NCBI GenBank assembly: GCA_900316445.1
Contig: ONCZ01000009.1
Span: 1 to 64,000, forward strand
Direction of reading: 5' to 3'
DNA length: 64,000 bases
DNA from: an uncultured Prevotellaceae bacterium
GTDB taxonomy: Bacteria > Bacteroidota > Bacteroidia > Bacteroidales > Bacteroidaceae
Under the pieces are notes generated by a model, which was not told the DNA's origin, searched no databases, and saw nothing but the letters and a program-made list of their open reading frames with translations. The position numbers were made by a program, and so were the translations under genes. Every line of letters begins with the position of its first letter. The stretch's first letter is position 1. Positions 7,163-16,513 of the stretch are shown here, piece after piece.

Positions 7163-8305
7163 ATGCAGTGGACTGACAGAATCAGACAGGTGAAGATCGT
7201 GCTCGTGGTGACGGCAATAGTGATTGCTGTGGCCTCGCTGGTGGTGTCACACCTGTTAGTGAAGGACCTCCAGCGGGAGGAACGGAACAAGATGGAGGTG
7301 TGGGCCCAGGCCATGCAGACGCTGCAGGAGGCTGACGAGACGACTGACCTGGCGCTGGTGCTGAGCGTGATACAGGGCAATAAGACGATCCCGGTGATTG
7401 TGCTTGACAGCGATGAGCAGGTGATGGACTATCGTAATGTCAATATCCGAAACAGGGATTCTGACCGGTATGTGGCCGACTATGGCCGTAGGATGTACAA
7501 GGCAGGGCACTATATTCAGATTGGTGACTCTGTGGATTATCAGTTGGTGTGCTATGATGAGTCAACGCTGTTGAAACGACTTTCCCAGTATCCTTATTGG
7601 CAGTTGGGCATCGTCATGATTTTCGTCGTGGTGGCCATCTTTGCCCTGTTGTCCTCGAAACGGGCTGAGCAGAACAAGGTATGGGTGGGTTTGTCGAAGG
7701 AAACGGCTCATCAGTTGGGTACGCCTATCAGTAGCCTGATGGCTTGGGTGGAGATTCTGAAGGAGAACTATCCTGATGACGATCTGATACCGGAGATGAA
7801 CAAGGATGTGAAACGGCTGGAACTGATTGCGGAACGTTTCTCTAAGATCGGTTCGCTGCCTGAACCTGTGGAAGCCTCGATGAATGAGGTGTTGGCCCAT
7901 GTGATTGATTATATGGACCGAAGGACATCGAAGAAAGTGGAGATCGTAAGTGAACTGCCGGCAGAGAATGTGGTGGTTAAGATGAATGCCTCGCTCTTTG
8001 AGTGGGTGATTGAGAATCTCTGCAAGAATGCCGTTGATGCGATGGAGGGGCAGGGCAGGATTGTGCTCTCGCTGCATGAAGAGGGCTCGAAGGTGGCTAT
8101 CGAGGTGACGGACAACGGAAAGGGTATTCGCAAGAAAGACCTGAAGAATGTTTTTACGCCTGGCTTTACGACGAAGAAGCGTGGATGGGGCCTTGGCCTG
8201 TCGCTGGCTAAGCGTATCGTTGAGGAGTATCATAAGGGGCGTATCTATGTCAAGTCTTCGGAAGTTGGGGTGGGTACGACGTTCCGCATCGAGATGCCGA
8301 AATAG
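7163..8305 (+). CDS. Membrane sensor histidine kinase
   Basis: A 380-residue inner-membrane kinase. Transmembrane segment 1 covers about residues 10-32, a periplasmic sensor of about 115 residues follows, and segment 2 (WQLGIVMIFVVVAIFALLS) covers about 146-166. The dimerisation/phosphoacceptor box is KETAHQLGTPISSLMAW with His183. The ATPase domain has the N box NLCKNAVDAM (about 286), G1 DNGKGI (about 317) and G2 GWGLGLSLAKRIV (about 341). The reading frame is open from 7124, but the promoter overlaps the first codons, so 7163 is preferred. No response regulator gene is adjacent, so it is an orphan kinase whose stimulus and partner are unknown. Confidence 0.88.
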   Translation: MQWTDRIRQVKIVLVVTAIVIAVASLVVSHLLVKDLQREERNKMEVWAQAMQTLQEADETTDLALVLSVIQGNKTIPVIVLDSDEQVMDYRNVNIRNRDSDRYVADYGRRMYKAGHYIQIGDSVDYQLVCYDESTLLKRLSQYPYWQLGIVMIFVVVAIFALLSSKRAEQNKVWVGLSKETAHQLGTPISSLMAWVEILKENYPDDDLIPEMNKDVKRLELIAERFSKIGSLPEPVEASMNEVLAHVIDYMDRRTSKKVEIVSELPAENVVVKMNASLFEWVIENLCKNAVDAMEGQGRIVLSLHEEGSKVAIEVTDNGKGIRKKDLKNVFTPGFTTKKRGWGLGLSLAKRIVEEYHKGRIYVKSSEVGVGTTFRIEMPK

Positions 8306-8422
8306 GCAATGAAATTGCACACAAGCCCCCTGAGTGTGTAATAATGGCTGGTTTATCGGCCTGATTTTGAAGGAAAAACATAAAAAATACAAATAAGCGT
8401 GTCTTAAATGGAAAAAAGTTTG

Positions 8423-8430
8423 TAACTTTG
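8423..8430 (+). promoter_or_regulatory. -7 element of the yceD-rpmF-fabH promoter
   Basis: TAACTTTG matches the Bacteroidetes -7 box and lies about 20 nt before the ATG at 8450. A TTTG at the usual upstream distance is not clear. Confidence 0.5.
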
Positions 8431-8449
8431 CAGCCCATATTGTGTGATT

Positions 8450-8971
8450 ATGTGTAGTTTAGAGTGTCTGAAGGTTGACCTGAAGGGTCTGAAAGACGAT
8501 GATACTTCATTGGTCTTCGATCTGGAAGATACATACTTCGGCGCTTTGGACGAGGCAGAAGTGAAGAAGGGTTCTTTGCACGTGTCGGTGTCTATACGCA
8601 AGGCTTCCGGCTTTTTCGAATTCCTGATTCATGCTGCCGGCACAGTAATCATACCTTGCGACCGTTGTCTCGACGACATGGAGCAGCCTGTGGAAACAGA
8701 CGTGCGCCAGGTGGTGAGACTCGGAAGCGAAAACTCAGAGGATGGTGACACCCTCGTCGTGGCTGAGGACGAAGGAATACTCGACCTGACGTGGATCATC
8801 TATGAGTCTGTGGCATTGGCTATACCCATCAGGCATGTGCATGCACCCGGCAAGTGTAACACGGCCATGACGAACGTTCTGGAAGAACTGTCAGCTGACC
8901 GAAGCAGCGATGAGGAGTCCGACCAAGCTGTAGACCCCCGATGGGAGAAGTTGAAAAATTTAAAAATTTAA
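8450..8971 (+). CDS. yceD: YceD/DUF177 family protein
   Basis: A 173-residue protein of the DUF177/YceD family, which is typically encoded just before rpmF and, in several bacteria and plants, is linked to 23S rRNA or ribosome assembly. The conserved CDRCL motif (about residues 73-77) with a second cysteine (GKCN) supports this. A GTG at 8444 gives two more residues, but the ATG at 8450 is preferred. The last residues (LKNLKI) and the stop codon are encoded by a short tandem-repeat tract that continues up to rpmF. Confidence 0.8.
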   Translation: MCSLECLKVDLKGLKDDDTSLVFDLEDTYFGALDEAEVKKGSLHVSVSIRKASGFFEFLIHAAGTVIIPCDRCLDDMEQPVETDVRQVVRLGSENSEDGDTLVVAEDEGILDLTWIIYESVALAIPIRHVHAPGKCNTAMTNVLEELSADRSSDEESDQAVDPRWEKLKNLKI

Positions 8972-8991
8972 GAATTAAAAAATTAAATAAT
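8954..8991 (+). repeat. Short tandem-repeat tract at the yceD-rpmF junction
   Basis: About four AT-rich 8-nt units related to AAAAATTT and AAGAATTA span the end of yceD and the whole gap before rpmF. It belongs by position and unit number to the tract family seen at many junctions in this window. Confidence 0.6.
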
Positions 8992-8992
8992 T

Positions 8993-9184
8993 ATGGCACA
9001 TCCTAAAAGAAGACAATCAAGTACTCGTCAGGCCAAGCGTCGTACTCATGACAAGGCCGTAGCTCCCACGCTGGCAGTATGCCCCAACTGTGGCGCATAT
9101 TATGTATATCATACAGTATGCCCCACCTGCGGTTACTATCGCGGTAAGGTTGCTATCAAGAAAGAGGACGAAGTCGCTGAGTAA
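8993..9184 (+). CDS. rpmF: 50S ribosomal protein L32
   Basis: A 63-residue bL32. The N-terminus [20 protein letters not shown] is diagnostic, and a zinc-binding knuckle CPNCG..CPTCGYY (cysteines about residues 30-47) is complete, making this the zinc-binding C+ form. The stop codon overlaps the fabH start (TAATG), as expected of the conserved yceD-rpmF-fabH operon. Confidence 0.97.
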   Translation: MAHPKRRQSSTRQAKRRTHDKAVAPTLAVCPNCGAYYVYHTVCPTCGYYRGKVAIKKEDEVAE

Positions 9185-10188
9185 TGAGTAAAATCAATGC
9201 GATAATCACCGGCATTGGTGGCTACGTTCCCGACTATGTCCTCACCAACGAGGAACTGTCGAGAATGGTAGACACCAATGATGAGTGGATTATGACGCGT
9301 GTCGGCATCAAGGAGCGCCGCATCCTGACTGAAGAGGGCCTGGGTACCAGCTACATGGCCCGCAAGGCTGCCAAACAGCTGATTCAGAAGACAGGTGTGG
9401 ATCCAGATTCGATCGATGCGCTGATCGTAGCTACTTCTACGGCGGATTATAAGTTCCCATCCACGGCGTCCATTGTAGTGGGCAAGATCGGATTGAAGAA
9501 TGCCATGGCGTTCGATTTCTGGGGTGCATGCTGCGGATTTCTCTACTCGCTTGATGTGGCTGCCTCGATGATCCAGAGCGGCCGCTACAAGAAGATTATC
9601 CTCATCGGTGCAGACAAGATGTCGTCGGTCACTGACTATAAGGACCGCTCCACCTGTCCGCTCTTCGGCGACGGTGCTGCTGCGATGCTCTTGGAAGCAA
9701 CGGAGGAACAGAATATCGGTGTAATGGACTCCTATCTGCGTACGGACGGCAAGGGACTTCCGTTCCTGCATTTGAAAGCAGGTGGATCTGTCTGCCCACC
9801 GTCGCATTTCACCGTCGACCATCGTCTGCACTACCTCTATCAGGAGGGGCGCACGGTGTTCCGTTATGCTGTGACGAACATGAGCAATGATTGTGCCTTG
9901 GTCGCTGAGCGTAATGGTCTGAACAAGGATAATATCCAGTGGGTGGTGCCCCATCAGGCCAACATGCGCATTATCGAGGCCGTGGCCAAGCGTCTGGAAC
10001 TGTCGATGGACCAGGTGATGGTGAACATTGAGCATTACGGCAATACGAGTGCGGCTACGATACCGCTTGCACTGTGGGACAATGAGAGTAAGCTGCGGAA
10101 AGGTGATAATATGATCTTCACCGCCTTCGGAGCCGGTTTTGTCCATGGGGCCTCGTATTATAAGTGGGCTTATGACGGAGACAAATAG
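9184..10188 (+). CDS. fabH: 3-oxoacyl-ACP synthase III (KAS III)
   Basis: A 334-residue condensing enzyme that starts fatty-acid elongation by joining an acyl-CoA primer to malonyl-ACP. The full triad is visible: Cys116 in WGACCGF, His257 in VVPHQAN and Asn287 in EHYGNTSAA. The glycine-rich end [14 protein letters not shown] is typical. Translation is coupled to rpmF by a TAATG overlap. An intrinsic terminator at 10214 closes the operon before era. Confidence 0.95.
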   Translation: MSKINAIITGIGGYVPDYVLTNEELSRMVDTNDEWIMTRVGIKERRILTEEGLGTSYMARKAAKQLIQKTGVDPDSIDALIVATSTADYKFPSTASIVVGKIGLKNAMAFDFWGACCGFLYSLDVAASMIQSGRYKKIILIGADKMSSVTDYKDRSTCPLFGDGAAAMLLEATEEQNIGVMDSYLRTDGKGLPFLHLKAGGSVCPPSHFTVDHRLHYLYQEGRTVFRYAVTNMSNDCALVAERNGLNKDNIQWVVPHQANMRIIEAVAKRLELSMDQVMVNIEHYGNTSAATIPLALWDNESKLRKGDNMIFTAFGAGFVHGASYYKWAYDGDK

Positions 10189-10213
10189 AAAATAAAATAT
10201 CTAACCACAGGAA

Positions 10214-10244
10214 AACGCATGCTCTATGGGCAATGCGTTTTTTT
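10214..10244 (+). terminator. Intrinsic terminator between fabH and era
   Basis: AACGCAT pairs with ATGCGTT around a 12-nt loop, followed by a run of T ending at 10244. It lies 26 nt after the fabH stop codon and 17 nt before the era start, so it may also act as an attenuator for era. Confidence 0.7.
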
Positions 10245-10260
10245 GTCTAAAAGGAAACAG

Positions 10261-11142
10261 ATGCACAAGGCAGGATTTGTGAATATCGTAGGAAACCCGA
10301 ATGTGGGGAAGTCGACACTGATGAATCAACTCGTCGGTGAGAAGATCTCCATTGCCACCTTTAAGGCCCAGACGACCCGTCATAGGATCATGGGTATCGT
10401 CAATACGCCTGAGGCCCAAATCGTATTCTCAGATACGCCAGGTGTGCTGAAACCCAACTATAAGTTGCAGGAGTCGATGCTTGCTTTTTCTGAATCGGCT
10501 TTGCAGGATGCTGATGTATTGCTGTATGTGACCGATGTGGTGGAGAATCCGGAGAAGAATCAGGATTTCTTAGATAAGGTAGCACGTATGTCGGTGCCTG
10601 TGTTGCTTCTGATTAATAAGATTGACCAAAGTGACCAGAAGACGTTGGGTGATATCGTGGAGAAGTGGCATGGCCTGTTGCCGAATGCGGAGATTCTTCC
10701 GATCTCTGCCAAGAACAAGTTTGGCACGGAACTGCTTTTGAAAAGGATCTTAGAGCTGTTGCCAGACTCTCCGCCTTATTTCGACAAGGATCAGTTGACG
10801 GATAAGCCGGCCCGGTTCTTTGTCTCAGAGATTATCAGGGAGAAGATCCTCTTGTATTATGACAAGGAGATCCCCTATTCCGTGGAAGTCAGCGTAGAGC
10901 GCTTCAAGGAAGATGAGAAGCATATTCATATTAATGCTGTCATTTACGTGGAGCGTGACAGTCAGAAGGGTATCATCATCGGTCATCAGGGCGTGGCCTT
11001 GAAGAAGGTGAGCACGGAGTCGCGTAAGGCATTGGAGAAGTTCTTTGGGAAGCCTATCTATTTGGAGGTCTTTGTGAAGGTCGACAAGGATTGGCGTTCG
11101 TCAGAGAGAGAGTTGAATCACTTCGGATATAATCCGGAGTAG
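10261..11142 (+). CDS. era: GTPase Era
   Basis: A 293-residue GTPase for 16S rRNA maturation and 30S assembly. The G1 box GNPNVGKST (residues about 10-18), the T of TTRH as switch I, G3 DTPG, and G4 NKID are present. The C-terminal KH domain (IIIGHQGVALKKVSTESRKA) binds the 3' end of 16S rRNA. The ATG at 10261 (MHKAGFVNIVG) matches the family; an upstream in-frame ATG at 10219 lies in the terminator stem and is rejected. It is followed by der after a repeat tract. Confidence 0.96.
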   Translation: MHKAGFVNIVGNPNVGKSTLMNQLVGEKISIATFKAQTTRHRIMGIVNTPEAQIVFSDTPGVLKPNYKLQESMLAFSESALQDADVLLYVTDVVENPEKNQDFLDKVARMSVPVLLLINKIDQSDQKTLGDIVEKWHGLLPNAEILPISAKNKFGTELLLKRILELLPDSPPYFDKDQLTDKPARFFVSEIIREKILLYYDKEIPYSVEVSVERFKEDEKHIHINAVIYVERDSQKGIIIGHQGVALKKVSTESRKALEKFFGKPIYLEVFVKVDKDWRSSERELNHFGYNPE

Positions 11143-11189
11143 GAGAGAAGAGAAGGAGTAGAGGAGAGAAGGAGTAAAGGAGTATAGTT
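11143..11189 (+). repeat. Purine-rich tandem tract between era and der
   Basis: The 47-nt gap consists only of repeats of AGAAGGAGTA and GAGGAG words (AGAAGGAGTAGAGG, then AGAAGGAGTAAAGG). It is a single member of the junction tract family, with the purine-rich strand in the coding direction. Confidence 0.65.
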
Positions 11190-12503
11190 ATGGGAAATTT
11201 GGTAGCCATTGTAGGACGCCCGAATGTGGGAAAGTCGACCTTGTTCAATCGTCTGACGAAGACGCGCCAGGCGATCGTCAGCAGTGAGGCTGGTACAACG
11301 CGTGACCGCCAATATGGCAAATGTGAATGGAATGGCAAGGAGTTCTCTGTCGTCGATACCGGCGGCTGGGTAGTGAACTCCGATGATATATTCGAGGAGG
11401 AAATCAGAAAGCAGGTGATTATTGCCACAGAGGAAGCAGATTTGGTTCTCTTCTTGTGTGACATCAGCAACGGTGTGACGGGATGGGATATGGATGTTGC
11501 CCAGATTCTGCGTCGTGCAAAATTGCCAGTGATCCTTGTGGCCAACAAGGCCGATGACGGTAAGGATCTGTATGACCAGTATGAGTTCTACAAACTCGGA
11601 CTGGGTGATCCTTATCCTATCAGTGCTGCTACGGGTAGTGGTACGGGTGATCTGCTCGACAAGGTGTTGGAGATGCTGCCTGAGAAGAGTGGTGATGATA
11701 CGGAAGACGGTATTCCCCGTTTTGCTGTTGTCGGTCGTCCGAATGCAGGTAAGTCGAGTCTGATCAATGCCTTTATCGGTGAGGAGCGTCATATCGTGAC
11801 GGATATTGCTGGTACAACCCGTGATTCTATCTATACCCGTTACGACAAGTTCGGCTTTGATTTCTATCTTGTTGATACTGCCGGTATCCGACGCAAGAAT
11901 AAGGTCACGGAGGATCTGGAGTTCTATAGTGTGATGCGCTCCATCCGTTCGATAGAGAATGCAGATGTCTGTATCCTGATGATTGATGCCACCCGTGGTA
12001 TTGAGGCACAGGATATGAATATCTTCCAGCTGATTCAGAAGAACAATAAGTCGTTGGTGGTCGTGGTGAACAAATGGGACCTGGTGGAAGACAAGTCACA
12101 GGTAGTCATTGATACCTTTACCAACGCCATCCGTCAGCGTATGGCTCCCTTTGTGGACTTCCCCATCATCTTTGCTTCTGCGCTGACGAAACAACGCATC
12201 TTCAAGGTGCTTGAGACGGCCAAGCAGGTCTATCTGAACCGTAAGGCCCGTATCGGTACGACGAAACTCAATGAGGTGATGCTACCGCTGATAGAGGCTT
12301 TTCCGCCTCCCTCTGTCAAAGGTAAGTTCATCAAGATCAAATATGTGTCGCAGGTGCCTGACACGCAGATTCCGACCTTCGTGTTCTATGCTAATCTGCC
12401 ACAGTATGTCAAGGAACCCTATAAGCGTTTCCTTGAGAATAAGATTCGTGAGAACTGGACGCTGACAGGTTCGCCCATCAATGTGTTTATCCGGCAGAAA
12501 TGA
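11190..12503 (+). CDS. der: GTPase Der (double Era-like)
   Basis: A 437-residue ribosome-assembly GTPase for the 50S subunit. Two tandem G domains are seen: the first with GRPNVGKST (about 8-16), DTGG and NKAD, the second with GRPNAGKSS (about 181-189), DTAG and NKWD. A C-terminal KH-like domain covers about 350-437. The length is normal for the family. Its stop codon overlaps the start of the small lipoprotein gene (ATGA), implying coupled translation. Confidence 0.96.
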   Translation: MGNLVAIVGRPNVGKSTLFNRLTKTRQAIVSSEAGTTRDRQYGKCEWNGKEFSVVDTGGWVVNSDDIFEEEIRKQVIIATEEADLVLFLCDISNGVTGWDMDVAQILRRAKLPVILVANKADDGKDLYDQYEFYKLGLGDPYPISAATGSGTGDLLDKVLEMLPEKSGDDTEDGIPRFAVVGRPNAGKSSLINAFIGEERHIVTDIAGTTRDSIYTRYDKFGFDFYLVDTAGIRRKNKVTEDLEFYSVMRSIRSIENADVCILMIDATRGIEAQDMNIFQLIQKNNKSLVVVVNKWDLVEDKSQVVIDTFTNAIRQRMAPFVDFPIIFASALTKQRIFKVLETAKQVYLNRKARIGTTKLNEVMLPLIEAFPPPSVKGKFIKIKYVSQVPDTQIPTFVFYANLPQYVKEPYKRFLENKIRENWTLTGSPINVFIRQK

Positions 12504-12904
12504 GAAAGAATCTGGTAGGGATAGTAGGGTTATTAGGTTTTTTAGGGATATTAGGGATGTCCTGTGGAAATCCGACAGCAGAGGAGATGGCTTCACTGGC
12601 TGCCAAGGGCTATTACGAGCATCTGATTCATGGAGAGTACGAACAGTTCCTTCAGGGGAAGGTAGGACTGAATAAACATTCTGAGGAGGAATATTGGAAC
12701 CAGTTGCGGGATAACTGCCACCAGTTCGTGCATCAGCAGGAGCAAGCCCATCATGGTATCCATGAGGTTAGGGTCGTCAACGCAAAGACTGATACGTTGC
12801 AGAAATATACCAATGTGTTTATGATGCTTTGCTTCGGCGATTCCACTAATGAGGAGATCGTGGTGCCGATGGTTGAACGTGACGGGCGATGGTATATGAG
12901 ATAA
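12500..12904 (+). CDS. Small lipoprotein, DUF4878-like, unknown role
   Basis: A 134-residue predicted lipoprotein overlapping der by 4 nt. The signal peptide h-region is [15 protein letters not shown], followed by the lipobox residue Cys22 (MSCGNP). That region is encoded by five in-frame 9-nt repeats. The mature part ([31 protein letters not shown]) resembles DUF4878 or NTF2-like lipoproteins; I am moderately sure. It probably sits in the envelope facing the periplasm. Confidence 0.65.
   Translation: MRKNLVGIVGLLGFLGILGMSCGNPTAEEMASLAAKGYYEHLIHGEYEQFLQGKVGLNKHSEEEYWNQLRDNCHQFVHQQEQAHHGIHEVRVVNAKTDTLQKYTNVFMMLCFGDSTNEEIVVPMVERDGRWYMR
12515..12559 (+). repeat. Five 9-nt repeats encoding a signal-peptide core
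   Basis: Five units related to TTAGGGATA (GTAGGGATA, GTAGGGTTA, TTAGGTTTT, TTAGGGATA, then TTAGGGATG) are in frame and encode (V/L)-G-(I/L/F/M) five times, the hydrophobic core of the lipoprotein signal peptide. Confidence 0.75.
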
Positions 12905-12930
12905 ATAGATAACAGATAAAACGTGAAGAT

Positions 12931-14037
12931 ATGAAGAGATTTGTATGTATGTTGATATTGGCCGGTCTGAGTTTTGGCGCTTTCGCACAGACCGACGGTG
13001 TCGAGACGAATTCAACGCTGAAGGAGTTGGAGGGGGTGAACCAATCTAAAAAGTATATCCCAGTTTTCCAGTATTGGAAGGAACATGACATCTTCCAGCA
13101 CTTGGATTTGTCTGTAACGCTTGGTACTACAGGTATCGGCTTCGATGTGGCTTCTCCGGTAACAGAGTGGGCACAGTTACGACTTGGTTATGAGTTCATG
13201 CCACGCTTTACGAAAAATATGAAGTTTGAAATGACCATTAACGGGAAACCTGCCAGGGCATACGATGAGGATGGTAATCGTCAGGAGACCTATTTCGACA
13301 AGTTGAAAGAATTCCTCTATGACTTCACGGGTTTGGATGTTGAAGACCATGCTGATATGACGGGTAAGGCAACCATCAATAACTTTAAGTTGTTAGTTGA
13401 TGTGTTCCCTTTCAAGGAAAATAAGCATTGGCATTTTACTGCAGGTTTCTACTGGGGGCCGTCTCAGTTTGCCGAAGCTGTGAATACGACGGAGACCATG
13501 GTGTCGCTGGTGTCAGCATGTATTTATAATTCCATGTACGATAAGGCTGTCAATAATGAACCTTTGATTGATTTCAGCAAATTTACAGACATGAGTGGTG
13601 TATATGTAAAGCTTCCCCAGGAAGCTGCTGAAAAATTGAAGTCTTTTGGTCGTGTGGGCTTTGCTGTTGGTACTTTCTCTCACGATGTGACAGATTCTTA
13701 TGGCGTAAACCATTCGAAAGGGGACTTGTATATTGTGGAACCAGATGAAAACAGTATGATTCGGGTCAATGCCAAGTCCAATTCAATTAAGCCATATATA
13801 GGTTTCGGTTATGGTGGCAGACTGTTGAAGAAACGTGATGACTGGAAGGTGTCCTTTGACTGTGGCGCCATGTTCTGGGGTGGAACTCCTGATCTGTATG
13901 TTGTCCATGACGGCATTAACCTGACGAAGGATGTAGAGGATTATCTTAATCCTCAAGTAGATTCTTATATTTCTTTATTGAAGGTCTTTAAGGTCTATCC
14001 CGTTCTGAATTTCCGTCTGACTAAACGTATCTTCTGA
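12931..14037 (+). CDS. Predicted outer-membrane beta-barrel protein
   Basis: A 368-residue exported protein. The signal peptide ends at FGAFAQ (about residue 20). Alternating hydrophobic strands (HLDLSVTLGTTGIGFDVA, WAQLRLGYEFMPRF, KPYIGFGYGGRLLKK) and a C-terminal phenylalanine (RLTKRIF) fit an outer-membrane barrel assembled by BAM. No binding domain is recognised. It follows the lipoprotein gene by 26 nt and may be cotranscribed with it; a bidirectional terminator follows. Confidence 0.7.
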   Translation: MKRFVCMLILAGLSFGAFAQTDGVETNSTLKELEGVNQSKKYIPVFQYWKEHDIFQHLDLSVTLGTTGIGFDVASPVTEWAQLRLGYEFMPRFTKNMKFEMTINGKPARAYDEDGNRQETYFDKLKEFLYDFTGLDVEDHADMTGKATINNFKLLVDVFPFKENKHWHFTAGFYWGPSQFAEAVNTTETMVSLVSACIYNSMYDKAVNNEPLIDFSKFTDMSGVYVKLPQEAAEKLKSFGRVGFAVGTFSHDVTDSYGVNHSKGDLYIVEPDENSMIRVNAKSNSIKPYIGFGYGGRLLKKRDDWKVSFDCGAMFWGGTPDLYVVHDGINLTKDVEDYLNPQVDSYISLLKVFKVYPVLNFRLTKRIF

Positions 14038-14062
14038 CTATAGACTATACGAGTTGGATAAG

Positions 14063-14107
14063 ATTTTGCCCGCTTGATATCGCTTTGGCGATTCAAGCGG
14101 GCAAAAT
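14063..14107. terminator. Bidirectional terminator between convergent genes
   Basis: A 15-bp stem, ATTTTGCCCGCTTGA with TCAAGCGGGCAAAAT, plus an inner ATCGC/GCGAT helix. The A/T ends can act as U tracts on both strands, serving the genes ending at 14037 and 14138. Confidence 0.8.
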
Positions 14108-14137
14108 TCTTTATGATACAAAAAGATGGCGATGATT

Positions 14138-15271
14138 TTATTTGATAATAACCTTTTTGCCGTCTTTGATATAGATTCCTGATCGTGGGGTTACGCCATC
14201 AGTTAAACGTACACCCGTCAGTGTGTATATACCTTTTGATGCCTTGTCGCCTGTCTTGATTGTATTAATGGCTTCTGGATCATAATCATCAAGAGACATG
14301 ACGTCTGCGTCACCAGGATTCACATTCAGGAAAGCCTTATTGGCTCTAAGGTATAATTGCTCTTTATATTCAACTAGTAGCTCTGGTCTATCTTTAGCAT
14401 TAATAAAAGCAATTTCGCCTTTATCATTCAGATTAAGTATTCGCATGTCGATAGAGTTGTAGAGCGTAGCATTAAAATGCCTGGGAACACCTGTCAATGC
14501 ACAATAAACGCCACCTAACCAGTTTACACCATCAAATATATATTCTCCTCCTACAGGCTCAATCTTATTGTCCTCAGGATTTGCAGAGTTGCATTTGATG
14601 ATTACAGGTGTAGCAAAGGGTATTACTTCTTCGTCATCAAATTCTGTCAGCGAAAATCCTTTTCCTCCTGCATTACTAACATAATAAGCAGTCATACCAG
14701 GTGAAACTAACCTGAAACTGAACCCTGCATAGATAGTACCCCAATAGTCTCCGGAGGCGGTTTTAACATCAGGACGTATGCCAACGTATTCGTTAGATGT
14801 ATCGATAGGAATGAATCTCCAGTATCTCATGGGGCTTTCGTTCGATGACAAATAACCAAATTCACCTTCTCTATCAAGATCTGCCAACTCTTTTGTAATT
14901 CCATTATAGGTTCCTGAGATGATGTAGTTACCTCCTGACGCCGTAATGTCAATAGGCAATTTGTAGTTTGTCATTGCATATAAGCTGGAACCTTGTGCGG
15001 CAAAATCGTATTTGCCATTTCCAAGTTGCCTAACGAAGATGACGCATGAGGGGCTTACAGCAACTGTATCGTAGTTTAAATATGTCCTGACGCCAGCCAT
15101 ATTTACGCTACCTGACTGAGAAACAGGATAGTTGCCGGGGTCTGTGTCACTAATACTTAAGTATCTACCTGTACCTGCATTTTGAATATGGTAAAAACCG
15201 TCCGCTATTTGGGCGTTGACAGTCATTACATAGCTAAATACCAAAATGATTGAGCAAATTAACTTTTTCAT
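14138..15271 (-). CDS. Secreted protein with C-terminal sorting-like tail
   Basis: A 377-residue exported protein with signal peptide MKKLICSIILVFSYVMTVNA. The body opens with IADGFYHIQNAGTGRYLSI, reminiscent of RICIN-like or beta-trefoil openings seen in Prevotella secreted proteins; I do not assign a fold. The end (GIYTLTGVRL..SGIYIKDGKKVIIK) is the same type of tail as in the 2353 gene product. It lies downstream of the ompA-type gene but beyond a terminator, so expression may depend on readthrough. Confidence 0.7.
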   Translation of the reverse strand: MKKLICSIILVFSYVMTVNAQIADGFYHIQNAGTGRYLSISDTDPGNYPVSQSGSVNMAGVRTYLNYDTVAVSPSCVIFVRQLGNGKYDFAAQGSSLYAMTNYKLPIDITASGGNYIISGTYNGITKELADLDREGEFGYLSSNESPMRYWRFIPIDTSNEYVGIRPDVKTASGDYWGTIYAGFSFRLVSPGMTAYYVSNAGGKGFSLTEFDDEEVIPFATPVIIKCNSANPEDNKIEPVGGEYIFDGVNWLGGVYCALTGVPRHFNATLYNSIDMRILNLNDKGEIAFINAKDRPELLVEYKEQLYLRANKAFLNVNPGDADVMSLDDYDPEAINTIKTGDKASKGIYTLTGVRLTDGVTPRSGIYIKDGKKVIIK

Positions 15272-15295
15272 TTCTTATAAATTTGTTTTAATTAT

Positions 15296-15329
15296 AAAAA
15301 AGCCCAGCCCCATTTTGGGACCGGGCTTT
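15296..15329 (-). terminator. Intrinsic terminator after the OmpA-family gene
   Basis: On the minus strand AAAGCCCGGTCCC pairs with GGGGCTGGGCTTT around AAAAT and ends in six T residues. It lies 22 nt after the OmpA-family stop codon. Confidence 0.8.
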
Positions 15330-15351
15330 AAAGTCTTATCTGATTTTTGAA

Positions 15352-16476
15352 TTACTCAGCGATACAAATTGATACACGGTTCAGGTCATTCTCAGCGAAC
15401 GGCTGTACGCGTGAACCCTTGCTATCCCAGCTGATGCGGCTCTCAGCGATGCCGTACTGCTCCTTCAGAGCCTTCACGACAACCTGTGCACGACCCTTAG
15501 CCAGACGATCGTTGATGCGGTTGTTACCAGTACCAGCGTCAGCATAACCGGTAATCATCACCTTAGATGTCGGATGAGCGTTCATGTAGTCAGCGATATC
15601 CTGTACCTTCTGCTTCTCAGAGTCACGGATGATGGTCTTGTTGATCTCGAAGAAGATATCACGACGGAGCGGCTCAACAGCTGCGGGAGCGGGAGCGGGA
15701 ACCTCAACAATCTTCTCCACAATCTTGTCTACGTAGCGGATCTCGGGCTCGGGAGCCGGGATGAAGCGAGTAGAGTAGGTGGGACCGAAGTTGTACTTGA
15801 TGCCTGCGAGCAGGTTGAAGTATGAGTCGGGGTTGCCAACCTTCTTAAAGTTGTAGCGGTCGCTCAGCATATTGAAGTTTGCCTCCAGACCAATGCTCCA
15901 AGCGTCGTTGATGTGGATGTCCATCGTCAGACCAGCCTGACCCTTGAAGAACAGACATGCATCATCGTCATACATCGGGGTCCAACCAAACTCATCCTTA
16001 TTAGCAATTCCATCCATGTATGCCTTAGCTGCCTTCGCGTCATCACTCTGCATGCGATAGTTCAGACCGATGCCAATGAATGCACCGAAACTAACCTTAC
16101 GGTTGGGGTTGAAACCTGCGATGATATTTGAGAGATCAAATGTCAGATCGATAGCAGGAGCAACGTAACTAAACTTGAAGTTCTGAGGATCAAATGTCAG
16201 AGCATCCTCTTTCCAACCTGTTCTGCTCTGCCAAGCGTTAACAGCCAGACGAGCGCCAACACTCTTTGAGAACTGATAGCCGACAGCTCCCTGGATGGTG
16301 GGTGAAATCATATCACCGAATTTGGCCTCACCCGTGGTGTACTGAGCACCTCCCTGAAGCTGGAGGTACCAGTGCGGCTCGAAGACATATTCTGTCGTGC
16401 CCTTCTGCTCCTGGGCAGATACTGAGAGTACACCCATCAGCATCAGGCAAGACAATATTGCTTTCTTCATTTTCAT
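15352..16476 (-). CDS. OmpA-family outer-membrane protein
   Basis: A 374-residue protein. The signal peptide ends near VSAQ (residue 21). An eight-strand-like barrel covers about residues 30-235 (HWYLQLQGGAQYTTG, GAVGYQFSKSVGARLAV). A Pro/Ala/Glu-rich linker with VEKIVEVPAPAPA follows, then an OmpA/MotB peptidoglycan-binding domain (about 262-374) with FEINKT, MITGYADAGTGNN and NDRLAKGRAQVV. It anchors the outer membrane to the cell wall. It is 37 nt downstream of the coiled-coil lipoprotein gene, with which it forms an operon. Confidence 0.9.
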   Translation of the reverse strand: MKMKKAILSCLMLMGVLSVSAQEQKGTTEYVFEPHWYLQLQGGAQYTTGEAKFGDMISPTIQGAVGYQFSKSVGARLAVNAWQSRTGWKEDALTFDPQNFKFSYVAPAIDLTFDLSNIIAGFNPNRKVSFGAFIGIGLNYRMQSDDAKAAKAYMDGIANKDEFGWTPMYDDDACLFFKGQAGLTMDIHINDAWSIGLEANFNMLSDRYNFKKVGNPDSYFNLLAGIKYNFGPTYSTRFIPAPEPEIRYVDKIVEKIVEVPAPAPAAVEPLRRDIFFEINKTIIRDSEKQKVQDIADYMNAHPTSKVMITGYADAGTGNNRINDRLAKGRAQVVVKALKEQYGIAESRISWDSKGSRVQPFAENDLNRVSICIAE

Positions 16477-16513
16477 ATCTATTACTTATTATTTTTTTGT
16501 TCTCGAATGTTAA

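Noticed and set aside
9136-10146. 336-codon minus-strand frame opposite fabH
   Set aside because: It lies wholly over rpmF-fabH, whose full catalytic triad is intact. The antisense product has no recognisable features.
10219-10260. Upstream in-frame ATG for era
   Set aside because: It sits in the stem of the fabH terminator, and family members start at MHKAGFVNIVG.
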